Below are positions 7,108 through 13,589 of a stretch of 13,589 nucleotides of DNA, in pieces. A program made the translations under genes and the position numbers. Within the stretch, counting starts at the first letter, position 1. The number at the start of each line of letters is the position of its first letter. This DNA is from an uncultured Verrucomicrobiota bacterium (lineage in GTDB: Bacteria; Verrucomicrobiota; Verrucomicrobiia; Chthoniobacterales; SZAS-18): the NCBI GenBank assembly GCA_937871685.1, contig CALMOL010000064.1, forward strand, positions 1 through 13,589, read 5' to 3'. The notes beneath the pieces are model-generated. The model searched no databases, was not told where the DNA came from, and was given only the letters and a program-made list of their open reading frames with translations.

Positions 7108-7153
7108 ACTCAGTTTAAAGCCTGCCGCCGCCATCGCGACCGAGGTCCCATCG

Positions 7154-8524
7154 TCATTCCGCCCGGCGCTCTTCCGGGTGCATCTCGGCCTCGCTCGGGC
7201 CGGCGAGCTGCGCGCGGCCGGCCTCCAGCGCGCGGTGCGCCTGCTCGATGCCGCGCGCGGTGATGAACTGCGTGATGTCCGGCGGGAAGAACAGGTCGGT
7301 CGTCCAATGCAGCGCGACGCGGATCTTCTTCTCCAGGCGCGGCAGCTTCATCAGATAAACCGTGCGCCACAGGAACCACGCGACCAGGCCCGAGAAGCGC
7401 ATCCCGAGGATCTGCGCCACGCCCGCGCGGTGCCCGATGGCGGCGAGCTGGCCGAGCATCTTGAAGCGGAACGGCTCCGGCATCCCGCCGTCCATGCTCG
7501 CGAGGACGTTGCGCGCGACGGTCCGGCCCTGCCGCATCGCGTGCTGCGCCGTGGTGGGGAAGGGCTGGCCCGTGCTCTCGTCCACGGCCGCAGCGCAGTC
7601 ACCCAGCGCCCACACGCCCGGCTGCCCCGGCAGCTCCAGGCAGGCGTTCACCTTCAGCCGGCCCTTCTCCTTCTCGCCCGGCAGTTCCTCGATCAGCCGG
7701 CCCGGCTTCACCCCAGCCGTCCAGACGAGCGTGGCGGCGGGGATCGGTTCGCGGTCCTTCAATTGCACCAGGCCGTTCGCGTGGCCGGCCACGCGCGCGT
7801 TCGTCAGGATTTCCACGCCGCGCTGGGCCAGCTTCTTCTGCGCGTAGCGGCCCAGCGCGTCGCCCAGCTCGGGCAGGATCACTTCCTTCGGGTGCACGAG
7901 GACGAGGCGCGCCTCCGCGGCGTCCAGCGTGGGATACCAGCGCAGCGCGCTCCGCACGAAGTCGTTCAGCGCGCCCGCCGCCTCCGTGCCCGCGAAGCCG
8001 CCGCCGGCCACCACGAAAGTGAGCAGCGCGCGACGCCGGGCCGGGTCCGGCTCGACCGCCGCGTGCTCGAGCAGCGCGACCACGCGGTTGCGCAGCAGCA
8101 TCGCGTCCGTGAGCGTCTTCATCGCCACCGCGTGGCGCGCGATCTCCTCGTTGCCGAAGTAGTTGTCCTCCGAGCCGGTGGCGATGACGAGCTTGTCGTA
8201 TTCCAGCTCGCGCGTCCGGCCGCCCGGCCCGTATTCCACGGAAACGCGCCGGGCCGCGAGGTCGATGCGCCGCGTCTCGGCCTCGAGGAACTGGACGCGC
8301 CGGAACATGCGGCGCAGCGGGTTGACGATGTCGGAGGGGTCCAGGTTGCTCGCCGCGATCTCGTGGAGCATCGGCGTGAAGAGCAGGAAGTTCTCCGCGC
8401 TCACGAGCGTGACCTCCACGTCGCCGCGCCGCGACAGCGCCTTGTCGAGGTGCAGCGCGGCATACACGCCGCCGAACCCGCCGCCGAGGATCAGGACGCG
8501 CGTGGGCTGGGCGGCGGGCTTCAT
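7154..8524 (-). CDS. ndh: Type II NADH:quinone oxidoreductase (NDH-2)
   Basis: Single-subunit, non-proton-pumping NADH dehydrogenase passing electrons from NADH through FAD to membrane quinone on the cytoplasmic face. It has 456 residues. The FAD Rossmann motif is LILGGGFGGVYAA (about 11-23), the NADH motif VVAGGGFAGTEAAG (171-184), and VWALGDCA (304-311) is the second FAD contact of the family. AQHAMRQG (326-333) is at the quinone-site position where many NDH-2 proteins have AQxAxQQ. The C-terminus (about 378-412) is amphipathic and hydrophobic, with FLWRTVYLMKLP and basic residues, and fits peripheral membrane attachment. The start ATG follows the small upstream gene by 27 nt and has no Shine-Dalgarno sequence. 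Related flavoproteins such as sulfide:quinone reductases lack this C-terminus and carry redox cysteines not seen here. Confidence 0.95.
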   Translation of the reverse strand: MKPAAQPTRVLILGGGFGGVYAALHLDKALSRRGDVEVTLVSAENFLLFTPMLHEIAASNLDPSDIVNPLRRMFRRVQFLEAETRRIDLAARRVSVEYGPGGRTRELEYDKLVIATGSEDNYFGNEEIARHAVAMKTLTDAMLLRNRVVALLEHAAVEPDPARRRALLTFVVAGGGFAGTEAAGALNDFVRSALRWYPTLDAAEARLVLVHPKEVILPELGDALGRYAQKKLAQRGVEILTNARVAGHANGLVQLKDREPIPAATLVWTAGVKPGRLIEELPGEKEKGRLKVNACLELPGQPGVWALGDCAAAVDESTGQPFPTTAQHAMRQGRTVARNVLASMDGGMPEPFRFKMLGQLAAIGHRAGVAQILGMRFSGLVAWFLWRTVYLMKLPRLEKKIRVALHWTTDLFFPPDITQFITARGIEQAHRALEAGRAQLAGPSEAEMHPEERRAE

Positions 8525-8551
8525 GGTGGAGGGCGAATCGTCCGGCGGCGC

Positions 8552-8947
8552 TCAGGCGGCCGGGAACGCGCGCAGGCGCTCGACCCACGCGGGTCCGCCG
8601 CCCTCGAAGCGCCGGCCGCGGAATTGCAGCCAGCCGGTGGCCCGCGCGCCGCGCAGCGCGAGGTCGAGGGAAACGTGGGCGGAGTGGACCCGGACGCGCG
8701 CGGGCCGGACGGCGGGCGAGGGAGCCACGGCCTCGGCGAGGCATTGCCCGGTGGCCGGGTCCAGCACCGTGACGGCCGCCAGCGCGACGGCCGGGGAAAC
8801 GCGGCCCTGGTGCACGAGCACGTCGAAGGCGTCCTCTCCCGAGACGAAGCGGAGCACCACGCGCCGGCAGTCCGCCCGGGCGGCCAGGCGCCGCCGTCGC
8901 GGCCGCGGCTTTGCCGGGGGACGATCGACGGAAAGCAGCGGTGGCAC
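8552..8947 (-). CDS. Hypothetical protein, 131 aa, upstream of ndh
   Basis: I do not recognise this protein. It starts at GTG 8947 (the first start after an in-frame stop) and ends 27 nt before ndh, so the two are probably co-transcribed. The first 30 residues are Pro/Arg-rich (PPAKPRPRRRR). The remainder looks like a compact mixed alpha/beta or beta-rich domain: VVLRFVSGEDAFDVLVHQG, then VALAAVTVLDPATGQCLAEAV, then VRVHSAHVSLDLALRG and WLQFRGRRFEGGG. There is no signal peptide, membrane helix or metal-binding cluster; only two cysteines occur and they are not paired in a motif. Codon third positions are strongly G/C like the neighbours, which supports a real gene. A degraded fragment of a longer protein is the main alternative. 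Confidence 0.6.
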   Translation of the reverse strand: MPPLLSVDRPPAKPRPRRRRLAARADCRRVVLRFVSGEDAFDVLVHQGRVSPAVALAAVTVLDPATGQCLAEAVAPSPAVRPARVRVHSAHVSLDLALRGARATGWLQFRGRRFEGGGPAWVERLRAFPAA

Positions 8948-9006
8948 GCCCTGACTTAAGGCTTCGCCGCGACCCCGCCATCAAACAAAAGGACGATGCC
9001 GACCCC

Positions 9007-9023
9007 CTGCCATTTGGGAGAGG
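9007..9023. repeat. Dispersed CTCCC palindrome, copy 2 (one-sided)
   Basis: CCATTTGGGAGAGG (9010-9023) matches half plus centre of the family in reverse orientation; the left arm has CTGCC in place of CTCCC, leaving one stem mismatch. It lies in the 111-bp gap between the response regulator stop and the small upstream gene. Nothing else of note is seen in that gap. Confidence 0.6.
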
Positions 9024-9058
9024 GCGGCGCGCCCGCCCAGGCCTCCGGCCGGATGCTT

Positions 9059-9715
9059 TCAGAGCGTGACGAGGCCGCGGCGGTGGGCGAGGGCCACCGC
9101 CTCCGTGCGCGAGAGCGCGCCGAGCTTCCCGAAGACCGACTTGAGGTGCGCCTTGATGGTGCCCTCGCCGATCCCCAGCGCGGTGGCGATCTCCTTGTTC
9201 GCCCGGCCGCGGGCGACCAACTGGATGACTTCCCGCTCCCGCGGGGTGAGTTCCGGCAGCGCCACGCGGCCGGCGAGCTTTTGCGCCAGCTCGGCCGAGA
9301 GGCAGGTCTCGCCGCGCGCGACCCGACGGATGCAGTCGAGCAGCTCGGTGCGCGGCGTGTCCTTGAGCAGGTAGGCGCGCGCGCCCGCCTGCATGCCGTG
9401 GAAAAGGTCCTCCTCGTTGTCGTAGGTCGTGAGGATGATGATCTTCGCGCGCGGCTCGGCCGCGCGGATGAGCCCGGTGACCTCGATGGCGTCGAGCACC
9501 GGCATCCGCAGGTCGAGCAGGGTGACATCAGGGCGGTGGCGCTCCCACGCGGCGAGGGCCTCCGCGCCATCCGCCGCCTCGGCGACGACGCGCAGGTCCG
9601 CCTGCCGGCGCACCATCGTGGCCAGGCCCTCGCGCACCACCGGATGGTCGTCGGCGACCAGGACGGTGGTCACGGGGATCTCGCCGGCGGCGGAGATAGG
9701 TCGGTTCGGTTTCAT
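9059..9715 (-). CDS. NarL/FixJ-type response regulator (REC + LuxR HTH)
   Basis: DNA-binding response regulator partnered with the overlapping kinase gene; 218 residues. Receiver domain about 15-132: acidic pair D22-D23, phospho-acceptor D68 in VTLLDLRMP, switch residue Thr in ILTTYD (T96/T97) and K118 in AYLLKD. The LuxR-type helix-turn-helix is about 155-215, with LTPREREVIQLVARGRANKE, then EGTIKAHLKSVF as the recognition region. A 13-residue extension precedes the receiver. The ATG at 9715 overlaps the kinase stop as ATGA (4 nt), so translation is coupled. Earlier starts would read back into the kinase gene and are not supported. Target genes cannot be read; the downstream small gene and ndh are candidates by position. 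Confidence 0.96.
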   Translation of the reverse strand: MKPNRPISAAGEIPVTTVLVADDHPVVREGLATMVRRQADLRVVAEAADGAEALAAWERHRPDVTLLDLRMPVLDAIEVTGLIRAAEPRAKIIILTTYDNEEDLFHGMQAGARAYLLKDTPRTELLDCIRRVARGETCLSAELAQKLAGRVALPELTPREREVIQLVARGRANKEIATALGIGEGTIKAHLKSVFGKLGALSRTEAVALAHRRGLVTL

Positions 9716-11616
9716 GAATCGTGGTCGCAGGGGAACGGAAGCTCGACCACGATCTCGACGCCCTCGTCCGGCCGGGAGCGGAGGGTCATGACGCCGCCGG
9801 CCAGGGCGGCCCGCTCGCGCATTCCGACCAGCCCGAAGCCCTCGTCGGGGCCGCGCGCCGAGCGGGCTTGGAGGCCGCAGCCGTTGTCCCGCGCCACCAG
9901 CGCCACGTGGTTCTCGCGGCACTCGAGCCGGAGGAGAAACTCGGTCGCCCGCGGCCCGGCGTGCCGGAGCGAGTTCGTGAGCGCCTCCTGTGCGATCCGG
10001 CGCAGGGTTTCCTCGACGCGCGGCGGGAGCCGCGGCAGCGCGAGGTCGGCCTCGAGGCGCGCCCGGAGGCGCGTGCCGGCGGTCATGAATCCGAGCATGG
10101 CGCGCAGGGCCGCCTCGAGAGACGAGGGGGCGGCCTCGCCGGGCGGCAGGAAGGGTTCCTCGCGCATCGCGGCGACCGAGCGCCGCGCCTCCGCGAGCGA
10201 GCGGCGCGCCAGTTCCTCGGCCCGCGCCAGCGCGTGGCGAAGCTCGCCGTCCGCCGGCCCGCCCTTGCCGTCGAGGGCATCCTCGGCCACGCCCAGCTGC
10301 ATGATGATGCCGGTGAAGCCCTGCGCCAGCGTGTCATGGAGATCGCGCGCGATGCGGGAGCGCTCCGTGATCGCCGCGAGCGCCGCGGTCTCGCGCCGGA
10401 GGTCCTCGGTCAGGCGGGCGAGCTGCAGCGCCAGGCCGGCGTGGCCGGCGAGGGTGCGCGCCTGCTCCAGGCGGGCCGCGGTCGGGGGGACGGGCTCGGC
10501 GAAGCACAGGCCCAGGAAGCCCAGGAACGTCTGGCTGGCCGACATCGGGACCATGCCGACGATCCGGTGCCCCATGCGCCGATGCCATTCCACGCTGGAC
10601 GGCCACCGCCCCGGATGAAACTCCTCGTTGTCGAACCAGACGACCTCGCCGCGGGTCAGAGCTTTCAAGGTGCTGGGCGTCGCGAGCTTGGTCGGGAAGG
10701 GAAGGCGCCACATTTCCATCCGTGGGTCGGCCTCCAGGTTGACGCTCTTGCCGCGCGTGACGAAGGCCGCCATCTGCAAGGTGTCCGCCCGTTCGTCGTG
10801 ACGGAAAATGCCGGCGCTCCTCGCCCCGCAGTTCGCGCAGGCATCAAGCAGCGCGGTTTCCAGGAAGTCCCGCGCGTCCTTTTGGAGCATGAAGGAGGCG
10901 GCGCCGCGGTGCAGCGCGTCGTTGGCGCGGGCCAGCTCGGCGACCCGCGCGCCCGCCGCCTTTTCCTGCGCCCGCCGCACGGCGCTCTCCCGCGCCTCGT
11001 CGGCGAGCTGCACCAGCCGCAGTCCCGCCGCGGCCTGCCGCGCGAGCGCCTCGACGAGCCGATGGTCCGATGGGCTTGGCCGCCGCCCCTTCGTCCAGGA
11101 AATCCCGAGCGCGCCGATGGGCTCGCCGCCCACGAAGAGCGCGACCAGACCCGGATGCGTCACGCCGATCCGCCGCATCCAGTCGAGCATGCCGGGCCAG
11201 GCATAGCCTGCCGTCCTCGGGTCGCCGCCCTCGGTGAAAAAGCGGCCGCCGCTACGCACCGCCGCGGCCCAGGCGGGCGTGATGTCCGCGGGGAACGGCG
11301 CGGCGAAGAGCGGCACCTCGTCGCCGCAGGGGCCGCGGCGGATCTTGCCCTCGTCGTAATGGATCCGCATCGCCAGCGTGCCCGTCGCGGCATCGTGCTC
11401 GAAGAGCGTGACCGGGCTCGCGCCGATGCTGTCCGCCAGCAGGCTCACGAGGGACTCGAGGAACACCTCCGGGTCGGCCTCGGCCGAAAGCTGCTGCGTG
11501 CTCTCGACGAGGAGGCGGCCGGCCCTGGCGAGTTCCGCCACGCTTGCGCCCTCCGCCTCGGGGCGGGCGGGCGCCGCGCGCGAGTCGGCGGATCGCGGGG
11601 ATTCTGGGTTCGCCAC
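9712..11616 (-). CDS. Cytoplasmic sensor histidine kinase, two GAF domains, HisKA_3/HATPase (NarX/DegS class)
   Basis: Two-component kinase of the HPK7 class; 634 residues with no membrane helix, so it should sense a cytoplasmic or diffusible signal. The layout is a charged N-terminus (1-30), GAF 1 (about 45-205), a short coiled coil rich in Ala, Arg and Glu (about 205-235), GAF 2 (about 240-400), a second coiled coil (about 400-420), HisKA_3 with ERSRIARDLHDTLAQGF (His427), and HATPase with EALTNSLRHA (N548), DNGCG (577-581) and GFGLVGM (593-599). GAF 2 has CANCG (260-264) and several His residues (H334, H345, H350), which could bind a ligand or metal; this is not diagnostic. The start is GTG, preceded by a purine-rich AGAGGGGAAGG. 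It overlaps the regulator gene by 4 nt. GAF ligands cannot be told from sequence. Confidence 0.95.
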   Translation of the reverse strand: MANPESPRSADSRAAPARPEAEGASVAELARAGRLLVESTQQLSAEADPEVFLESLVSLLADSIGASPVTLFEHDAATGTLAMRIHYDEGKIRRGPCGDEVPLFAAPFPADITPAWAAAVRSGGRFFTEGGDPRTAGYAWPGMLDWMRRIGVTHPGLVALFVGGEPIGALGISWTKGRRPSPSDHRLVEALARQAAAGLRLVQLADEARESAVRRAQEKAAGARVAELARANDALHRGAASFMLQKDARDFLETALLDACANCGARSAGIFRHDERADTLQMAAFVTRGKSVNLEADPRMEMWRLPFPTKLATPSTLKALTRGEVVWFDNEEFHPGRWPSSVEWHRRMGHRIVGMVPMSASQTFLGFLGLCFAEPVPPTAARLEQARTLAGHAGLALQLARLTEDLRRETAALAAITERSRIARDLHDTLAQGFTGIIMQLGVAEDALDGKGGPADGELRHALARAEELARRSLAEARRSVAAMREEPFLPPGEAAPSSLEAALRAMLGFMTAGTRLRARLEADLALPRLPPRVEETLRRIAQEALTNSLRHAGPRATEFLLRLECRENHVALVARDNGCGLQARSARGPDEGFGLVGMRERAALAGGVMTLRSRPDEGVEIVVELPFPCDHDS

Positions 11617-11650
11617 CCTTCCCCTCTACCAAGAACGCCCGCGGCAACCA

Positions 11651-11666
11651 TCTCCCAAATGGGAGA
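11651..11666. repeat. Dispersed CTCCC palindrome, copy 3 (perfect)
   Basis: TCTCCCAAATGGGAGA forms a perfect 6-bp stem with an AAAT loop. It lies 35 bp upstream of the kinase start. It is the best copy of a motif also seen at 6093-6110 and 9007-9023; all three are in gaps between - strand genes. Confidence 0.75.
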
Positions 11667-11690
11667 GGACTCCCGCGCGAGCGGGCAGCG

Positions 11691-11706
11691 GCGGGCGAGC
11701 GCCCGC
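11691..11706. other. GC hairpin after the channel gene stop
   Basis: GCGGGC-GAGC-GCCCGC is a perfect 6-bp stem with a 4-nt loop, beginning 18 nt after the MscS-like gene stop on the - strand. No T-run follows. With the AAAT-loop palindrome next to it, it may slow or end transcription between the channel and the two-component genes, which is inference. Confidence 0.4.
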
Positions 11707-11724
11707 GGGGAAAGCGCGGCGGGC

Positions 11725-13589
11725 TCACACGATCTCGACCTTCTCCCGCGCCAGTCCGGCGAAGAGCGCGGAAGCGAGGTCGCTGCGCAGGCGGATTGAG
11801 TCCTGGTAAACGCGCGCCCAAGCGCGCACCACGAGGTTCAGCTTGCCCGCGCTGAAGCCGGTGACGAAGGCCTCCGGCGGGTGCGCCGCTGTCGTCCGTG
11901 GCCGTTTCCCGCGCGCAGGCCAGCACGATCTCGAGCACGCGCGCGCTCTCGGCCGGCGTGGCCACCACGGTGAGCGGCACCTCCACCGCGCGGCCGCGGT
12001 CGGAGTAGGTCCAGTTTGTCACCGGGTTGGAGATGAGGTTGCCGTTGGGCACGATGAGGTCCGCGCCGTCCGGCGTGCGGATGATGCTGGCGCGGATGCC
12101 GATCTGGCGCACCTCGCCGGAGACGTCGCCGAGCTGCACGATGTCGCCGCGCCGCACCGGGCGCTCGAAAAGGAGGATGATGCCCGAGACGAAGTTGTTG
12201 ATGACGTTCTGTAGGCCGAAGCCCAGGCCCACGGAGAAGGCGCTGGCGATGATCGTGACCTTGGTGAGGTCCACGCCGAGCAAATCCAGCGCGACGATGA
12301 AGCCGACGAGCAGCACGCCGTAGTTTACCATCGCAGAGATGGCGTAGGGCAGGCCCGGCGAGAGCTGGAGGCGCTGGTAGATCTCCTCGTCGAGCAGGAA
12401 GCGCGCGAGGCGCGACACGATCACCGACAGCCAGATGGCCGCGGCGAAGCCCACGAGGTGCCCCGGCGTGAGCGGGTCCGCGCTGGAGGTCAGCGGCCAC
12501 GCGAGGAACCGGCTCACTCCCGTCGCCAGCGGCGTCCCCAGCCCGAAGAGCTGTAGCGTGATCCACGCGCACGTGCCGATGGCGAGCCACCCGAGCAGCC
12601 GGCGGACGCGCCGCTCCACGAGGGCGCGGTGCTCGCGCACGAGGCGCAGCCCTGATGCGGGACGCACGCGCAGCATCACGAGCAGGAGGCCGCGCAGGAT
12701 CAGCAGCGCTGCCGCGAAGATCACGCCCAGGTAGCAACTCCGCAGCGTGGCCGCGCCCAGCAGGCGGCCGAGCCGCGTGTAGCCGAGCGTGCCGGCCGCG
12801 AGCGCCGCCACGCAAAGGAGCGCCGCCAGCCCCAGCAGCGGCGGCAGCCAGCGCGCGGCGACCGGGTGCGCCGGGGCATCCTCCTCGGCCGGGACGGGCG
12901 CAGCCAGCGCACGGGCGGAGCGGGCCAGCCACGCGAAGGTGGCCGTGGCGCCGATCATCTGCACGGCAAAGATGAGCCGGTTGAGCCGAGGAAAGCCAGC
13001 CAGCGCGACTTGCGCCTGGTCGAGCAGGTAGAACGCGGCGAGCGCGAGCGGCACGCGGTGCAGGCGCGGGTCGATCAGCCGGCGCACGAGGACGAGCGTG
13101 GGCAGCAGCAGGAGCGCCCCGAGGATCGCGCGCAGCAGCAGGGGGGCGTCGCCGTAGATCGGCCCCTGGGCGAGAAAGGAAAGCGCCAGCGCCGCCGCGG
13201 CCGGTAGTTGGAACGCGGGCAGCGCCTCCTTGAGCGTTGGGTCGGACCGCGTCCAGCGCTCGGTCGCGCCGCGCAGCCAGCGGAAGAAAGCGAGCAGCGC
13301 GAGGAAGATCGCGCCGTGCTGCGCGAAGACGGTCCAGTTCTGCGCCACGTAGGCCGTGAGCGCCGCGTTCTGGCCGGCGGTCTGCCGGTCGTTCTCCGCG
13401 CGCGCGTCGTCGCCGAGCCGCGTGGCCTCGTCCCAGAGCGGAGGGCTGTCGCGCTGGAAGAGCGTGCGCACCGCGCTGGCCCGCGCCGCGTCCACGGCGG
13501 AGCGCGCGGCGCGCACCTTGGCCTGGAGCTCGCCGACGCGGGACTGGAGGCCGAGCACGGCGTCGCGCCCCGCCTTCAGGAAATTATAG
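11725..13589 (-). CDS. MscS-family mechanosensitive channel, large; one frameshift; 5' end outside window
   Basis: Tension-gated channel that releases solutes on osmotic downshock. The frame is open to the right edge (YNFLKAGRDAVLGLQ...), so the GTG at 13558 is probably internal. In order: a helical, coiled-coil-like extracytoplasmic part, about ten membrane helices, then the MscS core: pore helix VTIIASAFSVGLGFGLQNVINNF, beta-domain LFERPVRRGDIVQLGD.SGEVRQIG and the family signature VPNGNLISNP. Near 11878 the frame breaks. Upstream of it the protein reads ...DDSGAP; removing one base lets it go on as PEAFVTGFSAGKLNLVVRAWARVYQD and end EKVEIV at 11725, the normal alpha/beta C-terminal domain. 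Without that change the frame runs nonsensically into the next gene. A single-base insertion, either a true mutation or a sequencing/assembly error, explains this best. The size and multi-helix N-terminus fit the large MscS homologues (MscK/YbdG/YnaI-like), not the small MscS. Confidence 0.88.

Larger units (their letters stand above)
6731..7153. other. Gene-free, palindrome-rich stretch between the array and ndh
   Basis: No credible gene: frames here are open only because of high GC and contain homopolymer runs and palindromes. Separate entries describe a cluster of palindromes, the C-run tract and the 16-bp inverted repeat. A small hairpin GTCGC-TCC-GCGAC sits at 6989-7001 and GCCTGC-G-GCAGGC at 6941-6953. 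The 13-mer GCGGCGCGACGCC occurs at 6816-6828 and again at 6932-6944. The stretch from 6999 to 7120 is clearly less GC-rich than its surroundings. It reads as a mosaic of repeat fragments downstream of ndh. Confidence 0.6.

Noticed and set aside
7178..8959. + strand 593-codon open frame over ndh
   Set aside because: It is antisense to ndh, whose FAD and NADH motifs are unmistakable.
11252..11724. C-terminal extension of the MscS channel into the kinase gene
   Set aside because: It is an Arg/Gly/Pro-rich frame produced by the shift near 11878; the real C-terminal domain continues in the neighbouring frame and stops at 11725.
9721..11799. + strand 692-codon open frame over the kinase
   Set aside because: It is antisense to the GAF kinase, Arg/Gly/Ala/His-rich and without a domain.

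Overview
The window looks like a chromosomal stretch of a GC-rich Gram-negative bacterium, with strong G/C in third codon positions, RND tripartite-efflux parts, a lipoprotein signal and almost no Shine-Dalgarno sequences. My best guess is Verrucomicrobiota, perhaps Opitutaceae. This rests on remembered repeat styles (an inverted repeat whose reading gives LECGGLPPLSC, and TCCAA/TTGGA arrays between genes), not on a search. There are no rRNA, tRNA, transposase or phage genes.

Layout. At the left edge (+ strand) lies the 3' part of a membrane sensor histidine kinase. Convergent to it, on the - strand, is a two-gene efflux operon: a periplasmic adaptor lipoprotein (4785-6002), then a complete HAE1/AcrB-type RND pump (1573-4779). 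The 305-bp convergent gap is filled by a large nested inverted repeat with a perfect 38-bp core. Upstream of the efflux operon is a 1.15-kb gene-free region. It holds the most unusual item in the window: 22 palindromic units (core TCCAA-NN-TTGGA) repeating every 21 or 22 bp over 460 bp. Several perfect palindromes, a C-homopolymer/G-quadruplex tract and a 16-bp inverted repeat follow it.

Further right, all on the - strand, come a type II NADH dehydrogenase (7154-8524), a small unknown gene just upstream of it (8552-8947), a NarL/LuxR-type response regulator (9059-9715), a cytoplasmic double-GAF histidine kinase overlapping it by ATGA (9712-11616), and a large MscS-family channel (11725-13589) that carries one apparent frameshift and runs off the right edge.

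How the parts relate. The GAF kinase and the response regulator are surely one two-component system. Its position upstream of the NADH dehydrogenase suggests, but does not prove, respiratory or redox control. The efflux operon has no outer-membrane factor gene here and must borrow one. A dispersed CTCCCAAATGGGAG palindrome occurs in three intergenic gaps and behaves like a REP-type repeat. The genes are ordinary; the non-coding repeat region at 6271-7107 is the part that known features do not explain.
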